The notes under the pieces: model-generated
What the model was told of the DNA's origin: nothing
The model's input: the letters and a program-made list of their open reading frames with translations, nothing else
Database searches by the model: none
Position numbers and translations under genes: made by a program
Assembly: GCA_020161135.1 (NCBI GenBank)
Contig: JAIUOB010000004.1
Span: forward strand, 434,001-498,000
Direction of reading: 5' to 3'
Origin: Gemmatimonadota bacterium
GTDB taxonomy: Bacteria > Gemmatimonadota > Gemmatimonadetes > Gemmatimonadales > Gemmatimonadaceae
Length of the DNA stretch: 64,000 bases
Shown here: positions 29,777 through 38,914 of the stretch, in pieces
Layout of the letters: each line of letters opens with the position of its first letter
Numbering within the stretch: the first letter of the stretch is position 1

Positions 29777-29895
29777 AACCACGGGAGCCCAACCACGGGA
29801 GCGGGGGGCGGGAGCGGTGCGGCGAGACGACGGCCACACCGGGAACAACGGCCGTCGTACCCGTAGGTCCCGTGGTCCCGCCCCCCGGCTCCCGT
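29777..29895. repeat. Nested G-rich inverted repeat
   Basis: The arms 29795-29813 (ACGGGAGCGGGGGGCGGGA) and 29876-29895 are complementary over 19 bp with one bulged base. Inside lies a second hairpin, ACGACGGCC (29827-29835) with GGCCGTCGT (29850-29858). A direct repeat AACCACGGGAGC occurs at 29777-29788 and 29791-29802. It stands just upstream of the rpsL -35 box and does not follow any gene end, so it is not an obvious terminator. The G-runs could also form a quadruplex. Confidence 0.7.
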
Positions 29896-30082
29896 TGTTC
29901 CGCTCGCGCCGTTTCGCTCGCGCCGCAACCCTCCCCCACAACCTTTTCCCGTCCCACACGGGTCGTAGTCCTTAACGGCGGCGTGATGGGCACGTCCGCC
30001 AAGGGGGAGTCACGCGGTCTCCGCGGGCCCCCGTCGGTTTGCCGTCACCATCCCGCGACGCGGGACCTGCAGTATCTTCGCG

Positions 30083-32125
30083 ATGTCCGCTACCCTCGAT
30101 GTGATCTCCGTGAGTGATTTCCAGGCCCGCCTGCAGCACGCGATCGGCGACGACTTCCTGCTCGAACGGGAGCTCGATGGCGCCGGGATGTCGCGCGTCT
30201 TCGTGGCCCTCGAGCGCGCCCTGCAGCGCCGGGTGGTCATCAAGGTGCTGCCGCCCGAGCTCGCGGCCGGGGTCAACGTCGAGCGCTTCCGCCGGGAGAT
30301 CCAGCTCGCGGCCCAACTGCAGCACCCGCACATCGTGCCGCTGCTCGCCGCCGGCGAGGACGACCACCTGCTGTGGTTCTCGATGCCGTACATCGAGGGC
30401 GAGTCGCTGCGCCAGGCGCTCGCGCGCAGTGGCCGGCTCTCCGCGCGCGATGTGGTGCGCATCCTGCACGACGTGGTCGACGCACTCGCCTACGCGCACA
30501 CGCGCGGCATCGTGCATCGCGACATCAAGCCCGGCAACATCCTCACGCAGGGGATGCACGCGCTGGTCACGGACTTCGGCGTCGCCAAGGCGCTCAGCGA
30601 GGCGATTCCGCTGCACGGTGGCACCACCACCGGCATGGCGATCGGCACGCCGGCGTACATGGCGCCGGAGCAACTGGCCGCCGACCCGGCCGCCGATCAT
30701 CGGGTCGACCTCTACGCGGTGGGACTGCTGGCCTACGAACTGCTGACGGGCAAGAGTCCCTTCAGCGGCAATTCCCCACAGGCGACCCTGGCGGCGCAGC
30801 TCACCCACATGCCGCCCTCGCCGCACGACGTCGTGGCCGACGTACCGGCGCCGCTGTCGGCGATCATCATGCAGTGCCTCGAGAAGCAGGCCAGCAAGCG
30901 CCCCCAGACCGCCCAGGCGCTGCTGGCCGAGCTCGAGGCGCTCCCGCCCATGACCGGCGGCACGATCGCGCGGTCCATGCCCCTGGCGCGGCGGTCGCGC
31001 GTCCGGGCGGCGCTGGCGGGTGCGCTGGTGGTGGGTGTCGCGGCCTGGGCCCTCACGTCGCGCCCCACGCTCGGCACGCGCGCGTCGGGCGGCGCGGATT
31101 CCCTGGACACGCGCCCGTCACCGCGCGCACGGGGGCGTATCGCCAACGCGCCCACCGCACGCGACGCGGACGCCGCACCGCGTGCAGCCAGCGAGACCAT
31201 CCCGGTATTCCGAGAGGTCGGCGACGGCACCCCGTCGACCACGGTGCCCATCGTGCTCACCCGCGCCGAGTCGCTGGCCATCGCCGAGGCGGTGGGCAAG
31301 CGACAGGCGCAGCAGAAGACGGCGCAGAAGAGCGCCTCCCCGGAGGCCACCGACGCCGCGGCGCCCGCGCCGGCATCGGCGTCCGCGATCGGCGCCAACC
31401 GGGTCTTCGTGCACACGACAGACGGCGCGCTCACCGAGGTCGATCGACAGCTCATCATGGCCGAAGTGGGGCGCGTCTTCGCCGACTCGATGGCGCGGGC
31501 ACTCAAGGAGATCAACAGCGCGTTCGCGGCGGTGCGCTCGGCTCCGCGCACCCTGCAATTCGACGTGGCCACCGGCGGCCCGCCCGCCCCCGGCGCGCCG
31601 GGTGGGCGCGGCACGATCACCACCATCACGCCGCTGCTCGCGCCTCCCACGGACAATCGGGTGCGCGTGATGGTCATGCCCTTCACGAACGCGACGTCGC
31701 GCCGTGAACTGGGTGGCCTGACGCGCGAGATGACGCAGGCGCTGCGCAGTGCGATTCCCGCCGACCGATTCGACGTCATCTCCGAGGAGGTGCTCGATCG
31801 CGCCGCACGGGCGATGCCCGATCGACTCGCGATGGGCTGGGGGCTGCGTGCCGACTACATGCTCAGCGGCATGATCTCCGCGCGCGGCGATTCGCTGGTG
31901 TACCTCACGCAGATCATCGACGTGCGCAGCGGGCGCTTCTCGCGCTATGCCGAAGTCACGGTGCCTCAGCAGGAGGCACGCCGCGGGTTCGAACCGTCGA
32001 AGGCGCAAGTCACCGCCTGGCTCGACACCGCCGCGACCATCGCGACGCGTCGCCCCCCGGGCTTCGACGGGCGCAACGGTCCTGATCCACGCGGCACCTC
32101 GCGCGGCGGACGCGGCGGCAGCTGA
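30083..32125 (+). CDS. Transmembrane Ser/Thr protein kinase
   Basis: 680 residues. Kinase domain about 25-290: a variant glycine loop (DGAGMSRV, 32-39), K54 in VVIKVL, E72, catalytic loop H145-R146-D147...N152, DFG 164-166 and APE 194-196; all catalytic residues are present. One membrane helix at about 311-330 follows. The periplasmic tail of about 350 residues starts with a long Ala/Arg-rich linker and ends in a domain (from about 530) of the form VMVMPFTN...LGGLTREMTQALRS...YMLSGMI, resembling the TolB N-terminal/FlgO/CsgG-like fold. The architecture is common in Gemmatimonadota and Acidobacteriota. It may sense an envelope signal; no phosphatase is nearby. Confidence 0.92.
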   Translation: MSATLDVISVSDFQARLQHAIGDDFLLERELDGAGMSRVFVALERALQRRVVIKVLPPELAAGVNVERFRREIQLAAQLQHPHIVPLLAAGEDDHLLWFSMPYIEGESLRQALARSGRLSARDVVRILHDVVDALAYAHTRGIVHRDIKPGNILTQGMHALVTDFGVAKALSEAIPLHGGTTTGMAIGTPAYMAPEQLAADPAADHRVDLYAVGLLAYELLTGKSPFSGNSPQATLAAQLTHMPPSPHDVVADVPAPLSAIIMQCLEKQASKRPQTAQALLAELEALPPMTGGTIARSMPLARRSRVRAALAGALVVGVAAWALTSRPTLGTRASGGADSLDTRPSPRARGRIANAPTARDADAAPRAASETIPVFREVGDGTPSTTVPIVLTRAESLAIAEAVGKRQAQQKTAQKSASPEATDAAAPAPASASAIGANRVFVHTTDGALTEVDRQLIMAEVGRVFADSMARALKEINSAFAAVRSAPRTLQFDVATGGPPAPGAPGGRGTITTITPLLAPPTDNRVRVMVMPFTNATSRRELGGLTREMTQALRSAIPADRFDVISEEVLDRAARAMPDRLAMGWGLRADYMLSGMISARGDSLVYLTQIIDVRSGRFSRYAEVTVPQQEARRGFEPSKAQVTAWLDTAATIATRRPPGFDGRNGPDPRGTSRGGRGGS

Positions 32126-32129
32126 ACAC

Positions 32130-34538
32130 ATGATGGGCACCGGGCGTCGCGTGGTGACGTGGGGCGCGACCGCCCTGCTCCTGCTGCTCGCCTGTCGTGG
32201 CGCACGCGTCCCGGTGGAGGCAGGGCTGCTGGCCGCCGCGCTGCCCGGTGACGCGCCGCGCGTGGCCCTCCCGTCAGTGGACGGTGAGCTCGCACGAACG
32301 CTCGTCTGCGCCGACTCGCTGGGCCGACAGGCGGCACGCTTTCCCACGCGCCGGTGCCTGCCCTGCCTGCCGCAGCGCGCCCAGGACGGCGCGCCGGAGG
32401 CCGTGGAGCATGCGCGCACGCTGTGGGCACGGGCCGGCGGGGCGCCGTGGGCGGCCGACGACAGCACCGCGCGCTGCGTGAGCGTGGCGTGGGCGCGCGC
32501 GGCACAGATCGCCGCGTTCGATCCGTCGGCCGCGCGCTGGATGGACACGCCGGATGTCCTCGTCGATCGGACACGATTCCAGCTGTCCTCCACGGATCCA
32601 TCGACGCGAACCGCGGCGCTCGACACGCTCGACGCGGCGCTGGCGAGGCACCTCGCGACCGGCGACAGCGCATGGGTGCGTGACGCACTCGAGCACCTCG
32701 CGCGCGCGATGTGGACCAAGGCGCAGGCATTGCTCGCACGGCCCGCGTGGCGTCTCTCGGACGAGGAGTCAGCCGCGCGCGGCGCCACGCCGATGCCCAC
32801 GCTGCGCGTGCTCCCCCCGTATCCCGCGCGCAGCGACACGGTGGGTGCCACCGACGCCGAGTGGAGCGCACGCCTCTTCGATCGGCTGGCGCAACTCGCG
32901 CCGACAACCGAGCGCGCCACCTGGCACCGTCTCGCCCTCGCGCCGTGGGTGGCCATGCGCCGTTGGAACGCGCTCAACTCGGCGGCACAGGCGCTGCTGC
33001 AGCGCGCCCCCGGTGACAGCGTCGTGTTGCCCGCCCGCGCGCTTGCCGCGTACCACCGCATCGTCCGCCCGGTGCTGCAGGCCGAGCGGGTCAATGCCCT
33101 GTTCGACGAGGCGCTGCGCGCGATGGCGCCGGAGGATTCGGCGCGACACGACAGCTTCGATGGCGTCTTTGCGCGCAGCGACGACGAGTGGCGCGCCGGC
33201 TTCCTGCCCCTCGATCGCGCGCGACTGGAGACGCGCGGCTGGTTCGTGCTCGATCCGCTCTGGAGTACGCCGGTGAACGAGGTTCGGCTGGCCCGGCGCG
33301 CACGCGTCGTGACGGCCGATTTCCTCTATGCGGACATCGCCCCGCCAGGCACCAGCGGGAGCACGACCGCGGCGGGACGCCTGCTTGTCCGCCGAGGCCC
33401 ACCCACACCGCGCTGGACCACGGCGGTGCGGTCCTCAGCGGCACCGTTCCAGCGCCTGCGCGGCGGCTGGGATGGGCTCGAGCAGACACTCGAGATCGAG
33501 CAGACCGACGAGCTCTGGCGCGTCATCCACGGCGGGCAGTTCACGTGGCCTCGCGTGGCCGACCACATGCTGTCTCCGCTCGCGCCGCCGTGTGCTGCGA
33601 CGCAGGGCGCGCCGGCCGACACACTGTTCGACGCGCCGTACGCGTCGTTCGTCGACTGCGCGGAGCGTGATCGTGCACGCTGGAAGGAGGTGCCGTTTCT
33701 CGCCACGATGGTTCCCATCGATGTCATTGCGGCACGGTTCCGTGCCGGCCGGGACTCCACGGACATCTATCTTGGCGCCTCCGTGCCGCTGGCCTCGTTT
33801 CGCGGCGAGGCCACCGGTTCGCGTGCCGCCGAACGCTTGCAGTTGACGGCGTTTCTTGGCCGTCCTGACGGTGACGTACACTGGAGTCGCTCCGATACGC
33901 GCGTGCGTCCGAGCTCGGCGACGGCGCGGTGGACCACGCAATGGTCACCCCGCGTGCCCAATGCAGAATGGCTGCACCGCGTGGAGCTCCTCGACCCGGC
34001 GCGCACGCGGGGCGCGCGCGGGGCGATGACGTTCACCAGCGCGGGCGCCGTGCAGCAGTCGATGCGCGGCTTCGGCATGAGCGACCTGCTCGTCGCTGCG
34101 GCCTCCCGCACGCGCGTCACGCTGCCGCGGCGGTGGAGTGACTACGAACTCACGCCCAACGGCGGGGTCGTGGCGCCGCGGACGCCGTTCGTGGTGCTGT
34201 GGGAGCTGTACGACCTGCAACCCGACGCGCAGGGGCGTGTGCGCTGGCAGGTGGAAGTGCGTCGCGAACAGGGTGCCGAGGTCGCACGCGTGAATGTGCG
34301 CGATGTCCTTCGCGGCGCGCCGCGCGCGAACGCCTTGCTCGAGGCCAACGAGCCGGAGGCCGCCGAGCTGCGCTACACGCGCGAGGCCCCGCGATCGGCC
34401 GCGGTGGTTGAGCAGTTGCGCCTGCCGTTGCCCGTCGCCGCCACGCCCGGGCGCCACGTCCTGCGACTCCGCGTGACGGATCTCGTGAGTGGCGCCGTCG
34501 TGGAGCGCGCGGTGGGCGTGCGGCTCGAGGCACGCTGA
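32130..34538 (+). CDS. Large lipoprotein of unknown function
   Basis: 802 residues, starting 4 nt after the kinase stop and so probably co-transcribed. The signal sequence has a lipobox: LLLLAC with C22 as the lipidation site. The first half is alpha-helical and Ala/Arg-rich with TPR-like spacing (ATWHRLALAPWVAMRRWNAL; LLQRAPGDSVV). The middle has 'ETRGWFVLDPLWSTPVNEVRL', in the position of the GWxTD-type domain of related lipoproteins but without the full motif. The C-terminal half is beta-rich with repeated 'LPLPVAATPGRHVLRLRVTD' style strands. No catalytic motif was recognised. It may be the periplasmic partner or substrate of the kinase; this is inference from adjacency. Confidence 0.75.
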   Translation: MMGTGRRVVTWGATALLLLLACRGARVPVEAGLLAAALPGDAPRVALPSVDGELARTLVCADSLGRQAARFPTRRCLPCLPQRAQDGAPEAVEHARTLWARAGGAPWAADDSTARCVSVAWARAAQIAAFDPSAARWMDTPDVLVDRTRFQLSSTDPSTRTAALDTLDAALARHLATGDSAWVRDALEHLARAMWTKAQALLARPAWRLSDEESAARGATPMPTLRVLPPYPARSDTVGATDAEWSARLFDRLAQLAPTTERATWHRLALAPWVAMRRWNALNSAAQALLQRAPGDSVVLPARALAAYHRIVRPVLQAERVNALFDEALRAMAPEDSARHDSFDGVFARSDDEWRAGFLPLDRARLETRGWFVLDPLWSTPVNEVRLARRARVVTADFLYADIAPPGTSGSTTAAGRLLVRRGPPTPRWTTAVRSSAAPFQRLRGGWDGLEQTLEIEQTDELWRVIHGGQFTWPRVADHMLSPLAPPCAATQGAPADTLFDAPYASFVDCAERDRARWKEVPFLATMVPIDVIAARFRAGRDSTDIYLGASVPLASFRGEATGSRAAERLQLTAFLGRPDGDVHWSRSDTRVRPSSATARWTTQWSPRVPNAEWLHRVELLDPARTRGARGAMTFTSAGAVQQSMRGFGMSDLLVAAASRTRVTLPRRWSDYELTPNGGVVAPRTPFVVLWELYDLQPDAQGRVRWQVEVRREQGAEVARVNVRDVLRGAPRANALLEANEPEAAELRYTREAPRSAAVVEQLRLPLPVAATPGRHVLRLRVTDLVSGAVVERAVGVRLEAR

Positions 34539-34566
34539 TCCACGCAGGATCGGCGGACGCGGGCAG

Positions 34567-36123
34567 TCACCCCGCCACGCGCTGGCGCAACGCCTGATAG
34601 TCGGTCTTGTCGGTCGACGTGAGCGGGATCTGCTCCAGCCAGGTGTACGCATCGGGCGCCATGTACCGCGGCAACACCTCGATCGCGAACTGCTTGAGCA
34701 CGAGCAGCGACGGGCGATCGTCGGCGCGTGGTGTGAGGAACGCGACGATGCGGGTGCCCGCGTCGGCATCGGTGTGCGCCACCACGGCGGCATCGCGGAC
34801 CGACGGATGTCGCAGCATGGCAGCCTCGACTTCGCCGAGCTCGATGCGATAGCCGCGTCGCTTCACCATGCGATCGGCGCGCCCGTGGAACGTGAAGCAG
34901 CCATTGGCTTCCTCCACGACCAGGTCGCCCGTGCGGTACCAGCGTGCGCCCTCGACCTCCACGAAGGCGGCAGCGGTGCGCTCGGGAAGATGCCAGTAGC
35001 CCTCCATGACGCCGGGGCCGCGCATGAGCAGTTCACCCATGGTGCCTGCGGGGACGGCCCGTCCGGCCTCGTCGGCCACCCGCGCCTCGTAGTGATCGCA
35101 CGCCCAGCCGATGGGATACGGATCGGTCCGCGATTCCGGCACGACGGCAGGAATCGGGAACGCCGTGCACACGTTGGTCTCGGTGGGGCCGTAGAGATTG
35201 TGGTACGCCGGCGTGGGCCACGCCGCCATGATCGACCGGAGCCCGGCAATCGGGAACACCTCGCCGGCGAACAGCACGAGGCGCAGCGCACTGCAGTCGA
35301 CGCGCTCGAGGCGACCATGCCGCGCGAGCATCGCAAGGATGCTGGGCGTCGAGTACCACACGGTGAGCCGCTCATCGGCGATCACCGACGCGAGGCGCTG
35401 CGGCTCCTTGCCGAGCTCCTCGCCGAGCAGGGTCACCGACGCGCCGTGACGAAGCGCCACGTACAGGTCGAACACCGAGAGGTCGAAGTGGAAGGGCGCG
35501 TGCGAGGAGAAGCGATCGGCCTCGCTGGGCGCGAACTGCCGCGAACACCAGTCGACAAAGGCGAACGCGGCCCGATGCGTGATCATCACGCCCTTCGGCG
35601 TCCCCGTCGACCCGGACGTGTACAGCAGGTACGCCAGCCGTTCCGTGTCGTCCGGTGCGTCCTCGGTGACTGCCGCGTCCGTGGCGTCGCACCACGCCGC
35701 GATGGCGCCGCCGCCGCCCGGTGCCTCGAGGGCGAAGAGGGCGGGCGCACTCGAGCGCGTCACCAGCTCCGCCGCGATCGCGTCATGCACGGCGGCATCG
35801 ACGAACGCGCAGCGCACGCTGCAATCGGCCATCACGAACGCTGCACGCCATGCCGGTGACCCGACGTCGATGGGCACGTACGCCGCGCCGCTCCGCATGA
35901 TGCCCAACAGCACCACCACCGCATCGATGGTCTTCGGCAGGCACAGCGCCACCCGATCGCCCGGCCGCACACCGTGCGCGACGAGTCGGTCCCGGACACG
36001 CGCAGTCGCTGCATCGAGCTCGGCGTACGACACGCGGCCCTGCCCCGGCTCGACCAGCGCGGTGCGCTCACCAAAGCGGGCGGCCGCGTCGAGCACCAGC
36101 CGATGCAGCGGTGTCGCTGTCAC
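34567..36123 (-). CDS. Stand-alone adenylation enzyme, predicted L-prolyl-AMP:carrier ligase
   Basis: 518 residues from the GTG at 36123, overlapping the carrier-protein stop (GTGA). Adenylation motifs: YTSGSTGTPKG (169-178), NLYGPTETN (309-317), YRTGD (396-400), GRADRMVKRRGYRIELGE (414-431) and K506 in STDKTD. Aligning to the PheA pocket by eye gives D214, L215, F218, Y257, L284, A286, L310, V318, C319, K506, that is DLFYLALVCK. From memory, PltF, RedM and CloN4, which activate L-proline for pyrrole formation, have DLLYLALVCK. The FAGEVFP segment (285-291) is shared with that group and with DltA. It would form prolyl-AMP and load the neighbouring carrier protein. D-alanine (DltA-like) is the alternative substrate. 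Confidence 0.85.
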   Translation of the reverse strand: MTATPLHRLVLDAAARFGERTALVEPGQGRVSYAELDAATARVRDRLVAHGVRPGDRVALCLPKTIDAVVVLLGIMRSGAAYVPIDVGSPAWRAAFVMADCSVRCAFVDAAVHDAIAAELVTRSSAPALFALEAPGGGGAIAAWCDATDAAVTEDAPDDTERLAYLLYTSGSTGTPKGVMITHRAAFAFVDWCSRQFAPSEADRFSSHAPFHFDLSVFDLYVALRHGASVTLLGEELGKEPQRLASVIADERLTVWYSTPSILAMLARHGRLERVDCSALRLVLFAGEVFPIAGLRSIMAAWPTPAYHNLYGPTETNVCTAFPIPAVVPESRTDPYPIGWACDHYEARVADEAGRAVPAGTMGELLMRGPGVMEGYWHLPERTAAAFVEVEGARWYRTGDLVVEEANGCFTFHGRADRMVKRRGYRIELGEVEAAMLRHPSVRDAAVVAHTDADAGTRIVAFLTPRADDRPSLLVLKQFAIEVLPRYMAPDAYTWLEQIPLTSTDKTDYQALRQRVAG

Positions 36124-36386
36124 GGGGTGGCCTGCTTCTCGCGCACGAGCGTGGCGATGCGCGAGAGGGTGTCCAGCTTGGTGGCGTCGACATCCTGCGC
36201 ACCGAGCTCGACGCCGTACTGCTGCTCGATGAAGGCGACGAGGTCGAGCGTGCCCAGCGAGTCGAGCACCCCACCCGTGATGAGTGGCGTGTCGACGCCA
36301 AGGTTGCGCGGGTCTTCGCCGGGCAGGAAACGGGTGAGGATGAACTGCTTCACGGGCGCAGTGAGCGCGTCGGCGTCGTAGGTCAT
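36120..36386 (-). CDS. Stand-alone acyl/peptidyl carrier protein
   Basis: 88 residues, a four-helix carrier protein. The phosphopantetheine attachment serine is S43 in GGVLDSLGTLDLV. The size matches the free-standing carriers of both Dlt systems (DltC) and pyrrole pathways (PltL, RedO). The ATG overlaps the stop of the MBOAT gene (ATGA) and its stop overlaps the start of the adenylation gene, which is strong evidence for stoichiometric coupling. No phosphopantetheinyl transferase gene is in the window, so an unlinked one must activate it. Confidence 0.92.
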   Translation of the reverse strand: MTYDADALTAPVKQFILTRFLPGEDPRNLGVDTPLITGGVLDSLGTLDLVAFIEQQYGVELGAQDVDATKLDTLSRIATLVREKQATP

Positions 36387-38914
36387 GGGGCGCGGGAGGG
36401 AGAGGAAAGGCCGAGATGCAGCGGGTCACCCGGTGCGAGCAGGGCGTCGCCGAGGGCGGTCGCCAGCGCGGCGTGCCCGCGCGCGTTGGGGTGGCGATCC
36501 CACTGGGCGAGCCGGAAGGTCGACTCGAGCGTGGAACGGTAGGCGTCCTGGAGGTCGATGACGGCGTAGCCGAATCGCGACGCCGACGCACGACCGAGCG
36601 TGAAGGCGTCGCGGCGGGTCGTCGGCTCCCGCATCAGCAGCACGGCGCGGCGCGCGGCGACCGAGTCGAGCGCCGACGCCATGCCGCCGAGCGCGGCGTC
36701 GTACAGCGCGGGCATGTCGCCGGCAATGCGGCGCCGCACGGCGGAGACGTCCATCGTCGACGTGATGCCGGCTCGCGCGGCGATCGCCGCAACGTCGGCC
36801 CACGGCACGACGATGCCACGCTCGGTCGCGCGCTGCAGGGTGAGCGCGAAGTAGATGGGGTCGACCTCGTGCAGCGCGCTCAGCACCACGTCCGGCTGCC
36901 AGGCCAGCACCCGTTGCTCGAGCATTGCGCGCTGCTGCAGCAGACTGTAGCCCTCCACGGCGAAGTTGAGGACTTCGACGCGACGCCCCTGCTGCTGCGC
37001 CAGCGCATCGAGCCGACGCTCGAGGAGCGCGTCGAAGGTCTCGTCATCGCCCACGCCACTGCCCATCACGTCGGACGGGCCGAGGAGGGCGATGCGCAGG
37101 GTGTTCGGCGTCTTTGCGAGAGCATACTCCTGATCGCGCATGCCGAAGCTGTTCGTGCGGAACGGTTTGCCGTGGTACTGCTGCTGCACGTTCGGACGCA
37201 GCGTCTCGAGCAGCATGTCGTCGCGCCGCTCCACCGCACCGGTCTCGCGCAGGTCGATCCAGTCGGCGGGCTTGTCCGTCTTGAGCCCCCAGGTCGCGCC
37301 CGCGAGCTTGTTGCCGCGGGTCAGATCCTCGTAGTAGCCGCGATTCAGGTCGGACAGGTCCTTCGCGTTCAGTTGTGGATCCGCGAGGCTCCCCAGGATG
37401 CCCTGGGCCACGGGCCCCAGGGGCGCGCGCGCCTGCGGAAGGCTCAGCGCGAGCAGCGCGAGTACCACGGCGAGCGGTGGACCGATCGTCTTGAGCGTGG
37501 GTGCGCTCGGGATGGTGGCCGCGAGCGCCCGCTCGCCCCACGGGAATCCGGCATACACCACGAACGCGGCGACCAGCAGCACCACCACGACGATCTCCAC
37601 CGGCGATGCATGCAGCGCGGCCGGCCAGATCGCGAAGAACTCTCCCATCGATTCGGCGCTCCACATCGTCCACAGCACAAGGAGTCCGAAGAACGTGAGC
37701 GCGACGGACGTGCCGCGGCGCAGGCTCCAGCGGTTGGTGCGACGCGGACGTGCGCCACCGCGCGTATCGAACCACGCCTGGCCCACCACCAGTGCGCCAA
37801 GGATCGTCCAGAAGAGCGTGTCGGGCACCGTGAGCAGCGCGCCGCCGAGCAGCCAGAACCACTGGTAGGCGTGCAGGACCCAGGTGGCGACGAACACCAG
37901 CGCGGTGGCCAGCAGCAGCGCGCGCCGATGTCCGAACTTCCGCAGCCGGAAGTAGGCCGGATAGTAGACGACCTTCATCATGAAGTCCTTCCAGTAGATG
38001 TTGATGCGACGCCAGAGGTCGCTGTAACTGGAGGACAACACATACAGGTGATGCGTCTCCGGCAGGTTCCATCCGAAGAGCAGCAGCGCACCCACGATGA
38101 CGTGGAACTGCCCGGAGACCTTGAGATACAGGAAGAAGGTCGCGAGCAGGGCCTGCACCAGCGAGCCCAGCGACGCGATCGCCGAGCTCTCCATCACGGC
38201 ATTGTGGTAGATCAGGCGATAGGCGAGCAGGTGCACGACGCCGCGCACGATCCACGTCACCCCACGCTGTGCGACGGCGGCGTCCGGCGCACTGCGCCAG
38301 CTCGACACGAAGCCCTTGAAGTCGACGATCGGATAGAGCGGAAAGACCGCGTTCGGCAGCATGAAGAAGTACGCCAGCACCGTCGTGACAGGTGCCCGCT
38401 CGCCCTGCCCCACGGCCTGCGCATACAGGATGATGCGGAACATGAACATCGCGCCGGCCACGGCCCACACCGCCGCAGGAATGGCCGAAGGCAGGCTCCC
38501 GGCACGGGCGAAGGCCAGCAGGCTGCCCAGCCCCAGCAGCACCAGCACGCGCCAGCGGAACGCGATCGGGAGATGACACGCCGCGATGAGTCCCGCACCG
38601 ATGCCGAGGACCCACACGGACGCGCTGCCCATCACGAGGACCAGTGCCACCAGCGAGGCAAGCACGAAGGCTCCCTGCCGCAGCGCCGGCCGCAGCACGG
38701 TCACCACCGGATACGCCGCCGTGATGACCATGAAAGTGCGGATGAACGCCGGCGACTCGAGCTGGTAGCGACGCGCGACGATGCCCACCAACGCCAGCAC
38801 GAGCGTGCGCACGGCGGTGTCGACCAGCACGGCCGGCGTGACCGACACGAGGGGTTCGACGGACGTCATCGCCGCGGGCGTCGCCCGCCCGGTGACAATG
38901 CCGGGCGCGCTCAT
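36383..38914 (-). CDS. MBOAT acyltransferase fused to SGNH-hydrolase-like domain (DltB-DltD-like fusion)
   Basis: 843 residues. The first 490 or so form a polytopic membrane part. Within it, 'SSSYSDLWRRINIYWKDFMM' (294-313) and 'VYYPAYFRLRKFG' (316-328) are MBOAT signatures, and H348 in ATWVLHAYQW is the expected catalytic histidine. The C-terminal part (about 580-843) reads as SGNH: S614 in LLGPSDVMG, G655 in FAVEGYS, and D806/H808 in WDRHPNARGHAALA. DltB and DltD are normally separate proteins; here the membrane transferase and the extracytoplasmic serine-hydrolase partner are one chain. It would pass an acyl group from the carrier protein through the membrane to a surface acceptor. Start ATG overlaps the dehydrogenase stop (ATGA); an ATG at residue 16 is possible. 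Confidence 0.85.
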   Translation of the reverse strand: MSAPGIVTGRATPAAMTSVEPLVSVTPAVLVDTAVRTLVLALVGIVARRYQLESPAFIRTFMVITAAYPVVTVLRPALRQGAFVLASLVALVLVMGSASVWVLGIGAGLIAACHLPIAFRWRVLVLLGLGSLLAFARAGSLPSAIPAAVWAVAGAMFMFRIILYAQAVGQGERAPVTTVLAYFFMLPNAVFPLYPIVDFKGFVSSWRSAPDAAVAQRGVTWIVRGVVHLLAYRLIYHNAVMESSAIASLGSLVQALLATFFLYLKVSGQFHVIVGALLLFGWNLPETHHLYVLSSSYSDLWRRINIYWKDFMMKVVYYPAYFRLRKFGHRRALLLATALVFVATWVLHAYQWFWLLGGALLTVPDTLFWTILGALVVGQAWFDTRGGARPRRTNRWSLRRGTSVALTFFGLLVLWTMWSAESMGEFFAIWPAALHASPVEIVVVVLLVAAFVVYAGFPWGERALAATIPSAPTLKTIGPPLAVVLALLALSLPQARAPLGPVAQGILGSLADPQLNAKDLSDLNRGYYEDLTRGNKLAGATWGLKTDKPADWIDLRETGAVERRDDMLLETLRPNVQQQYHGKPFRTNSFGMRDQEYALAKTPNTLRIALLGPSDVMGSGVGDDETFDALLERRLDALAQQQGRRVEVLNFAVEGYSLLQQRAMLEQRVLAWQPDVVLSALHEVDPIYFALTLQRATERGIVVPWADVAAIAARAGITSTMDVSAVRRRIAGDMPALYDAALGGMASALDSVAARRAVLLMREPTTRRDAFTLGRASASRFGYAVIDLQDAYRSTLESTFRLAQWDRHPNARGHAALATALGDALLAPGDPLHLGLSSPSRAP

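Larger units (their letters stand above)
29630..30082. other. Divergent intergenic region between rpsL and the kinase gene
   Basis: About 450 bases without a convincing gene. It holds the rpsL promoter near rpsL and, farther away, a nested G/C-rich inverted repeat (29777-29895). No clear promoter for the kinase was recognised; a TATCTT at 30073-30078 is too close to the ATG for a normal leader. Confidence 0.6.

Noticed and set aside
36124..36591. Longer N-terminus for the adenylation enzyme
   Set aside because: It would overlap the whole carrier-protein gene in another frame; the GTG at 36123 gives a proper N-terminus and a 4-nt overlap.
34567..38914. Straight DltABCD annotation for D-alanylation
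   Set aside because: Kept as the alternative only: the pocket code and the PltE-like flavoenzyme favour proline oxidation to pyrrole.
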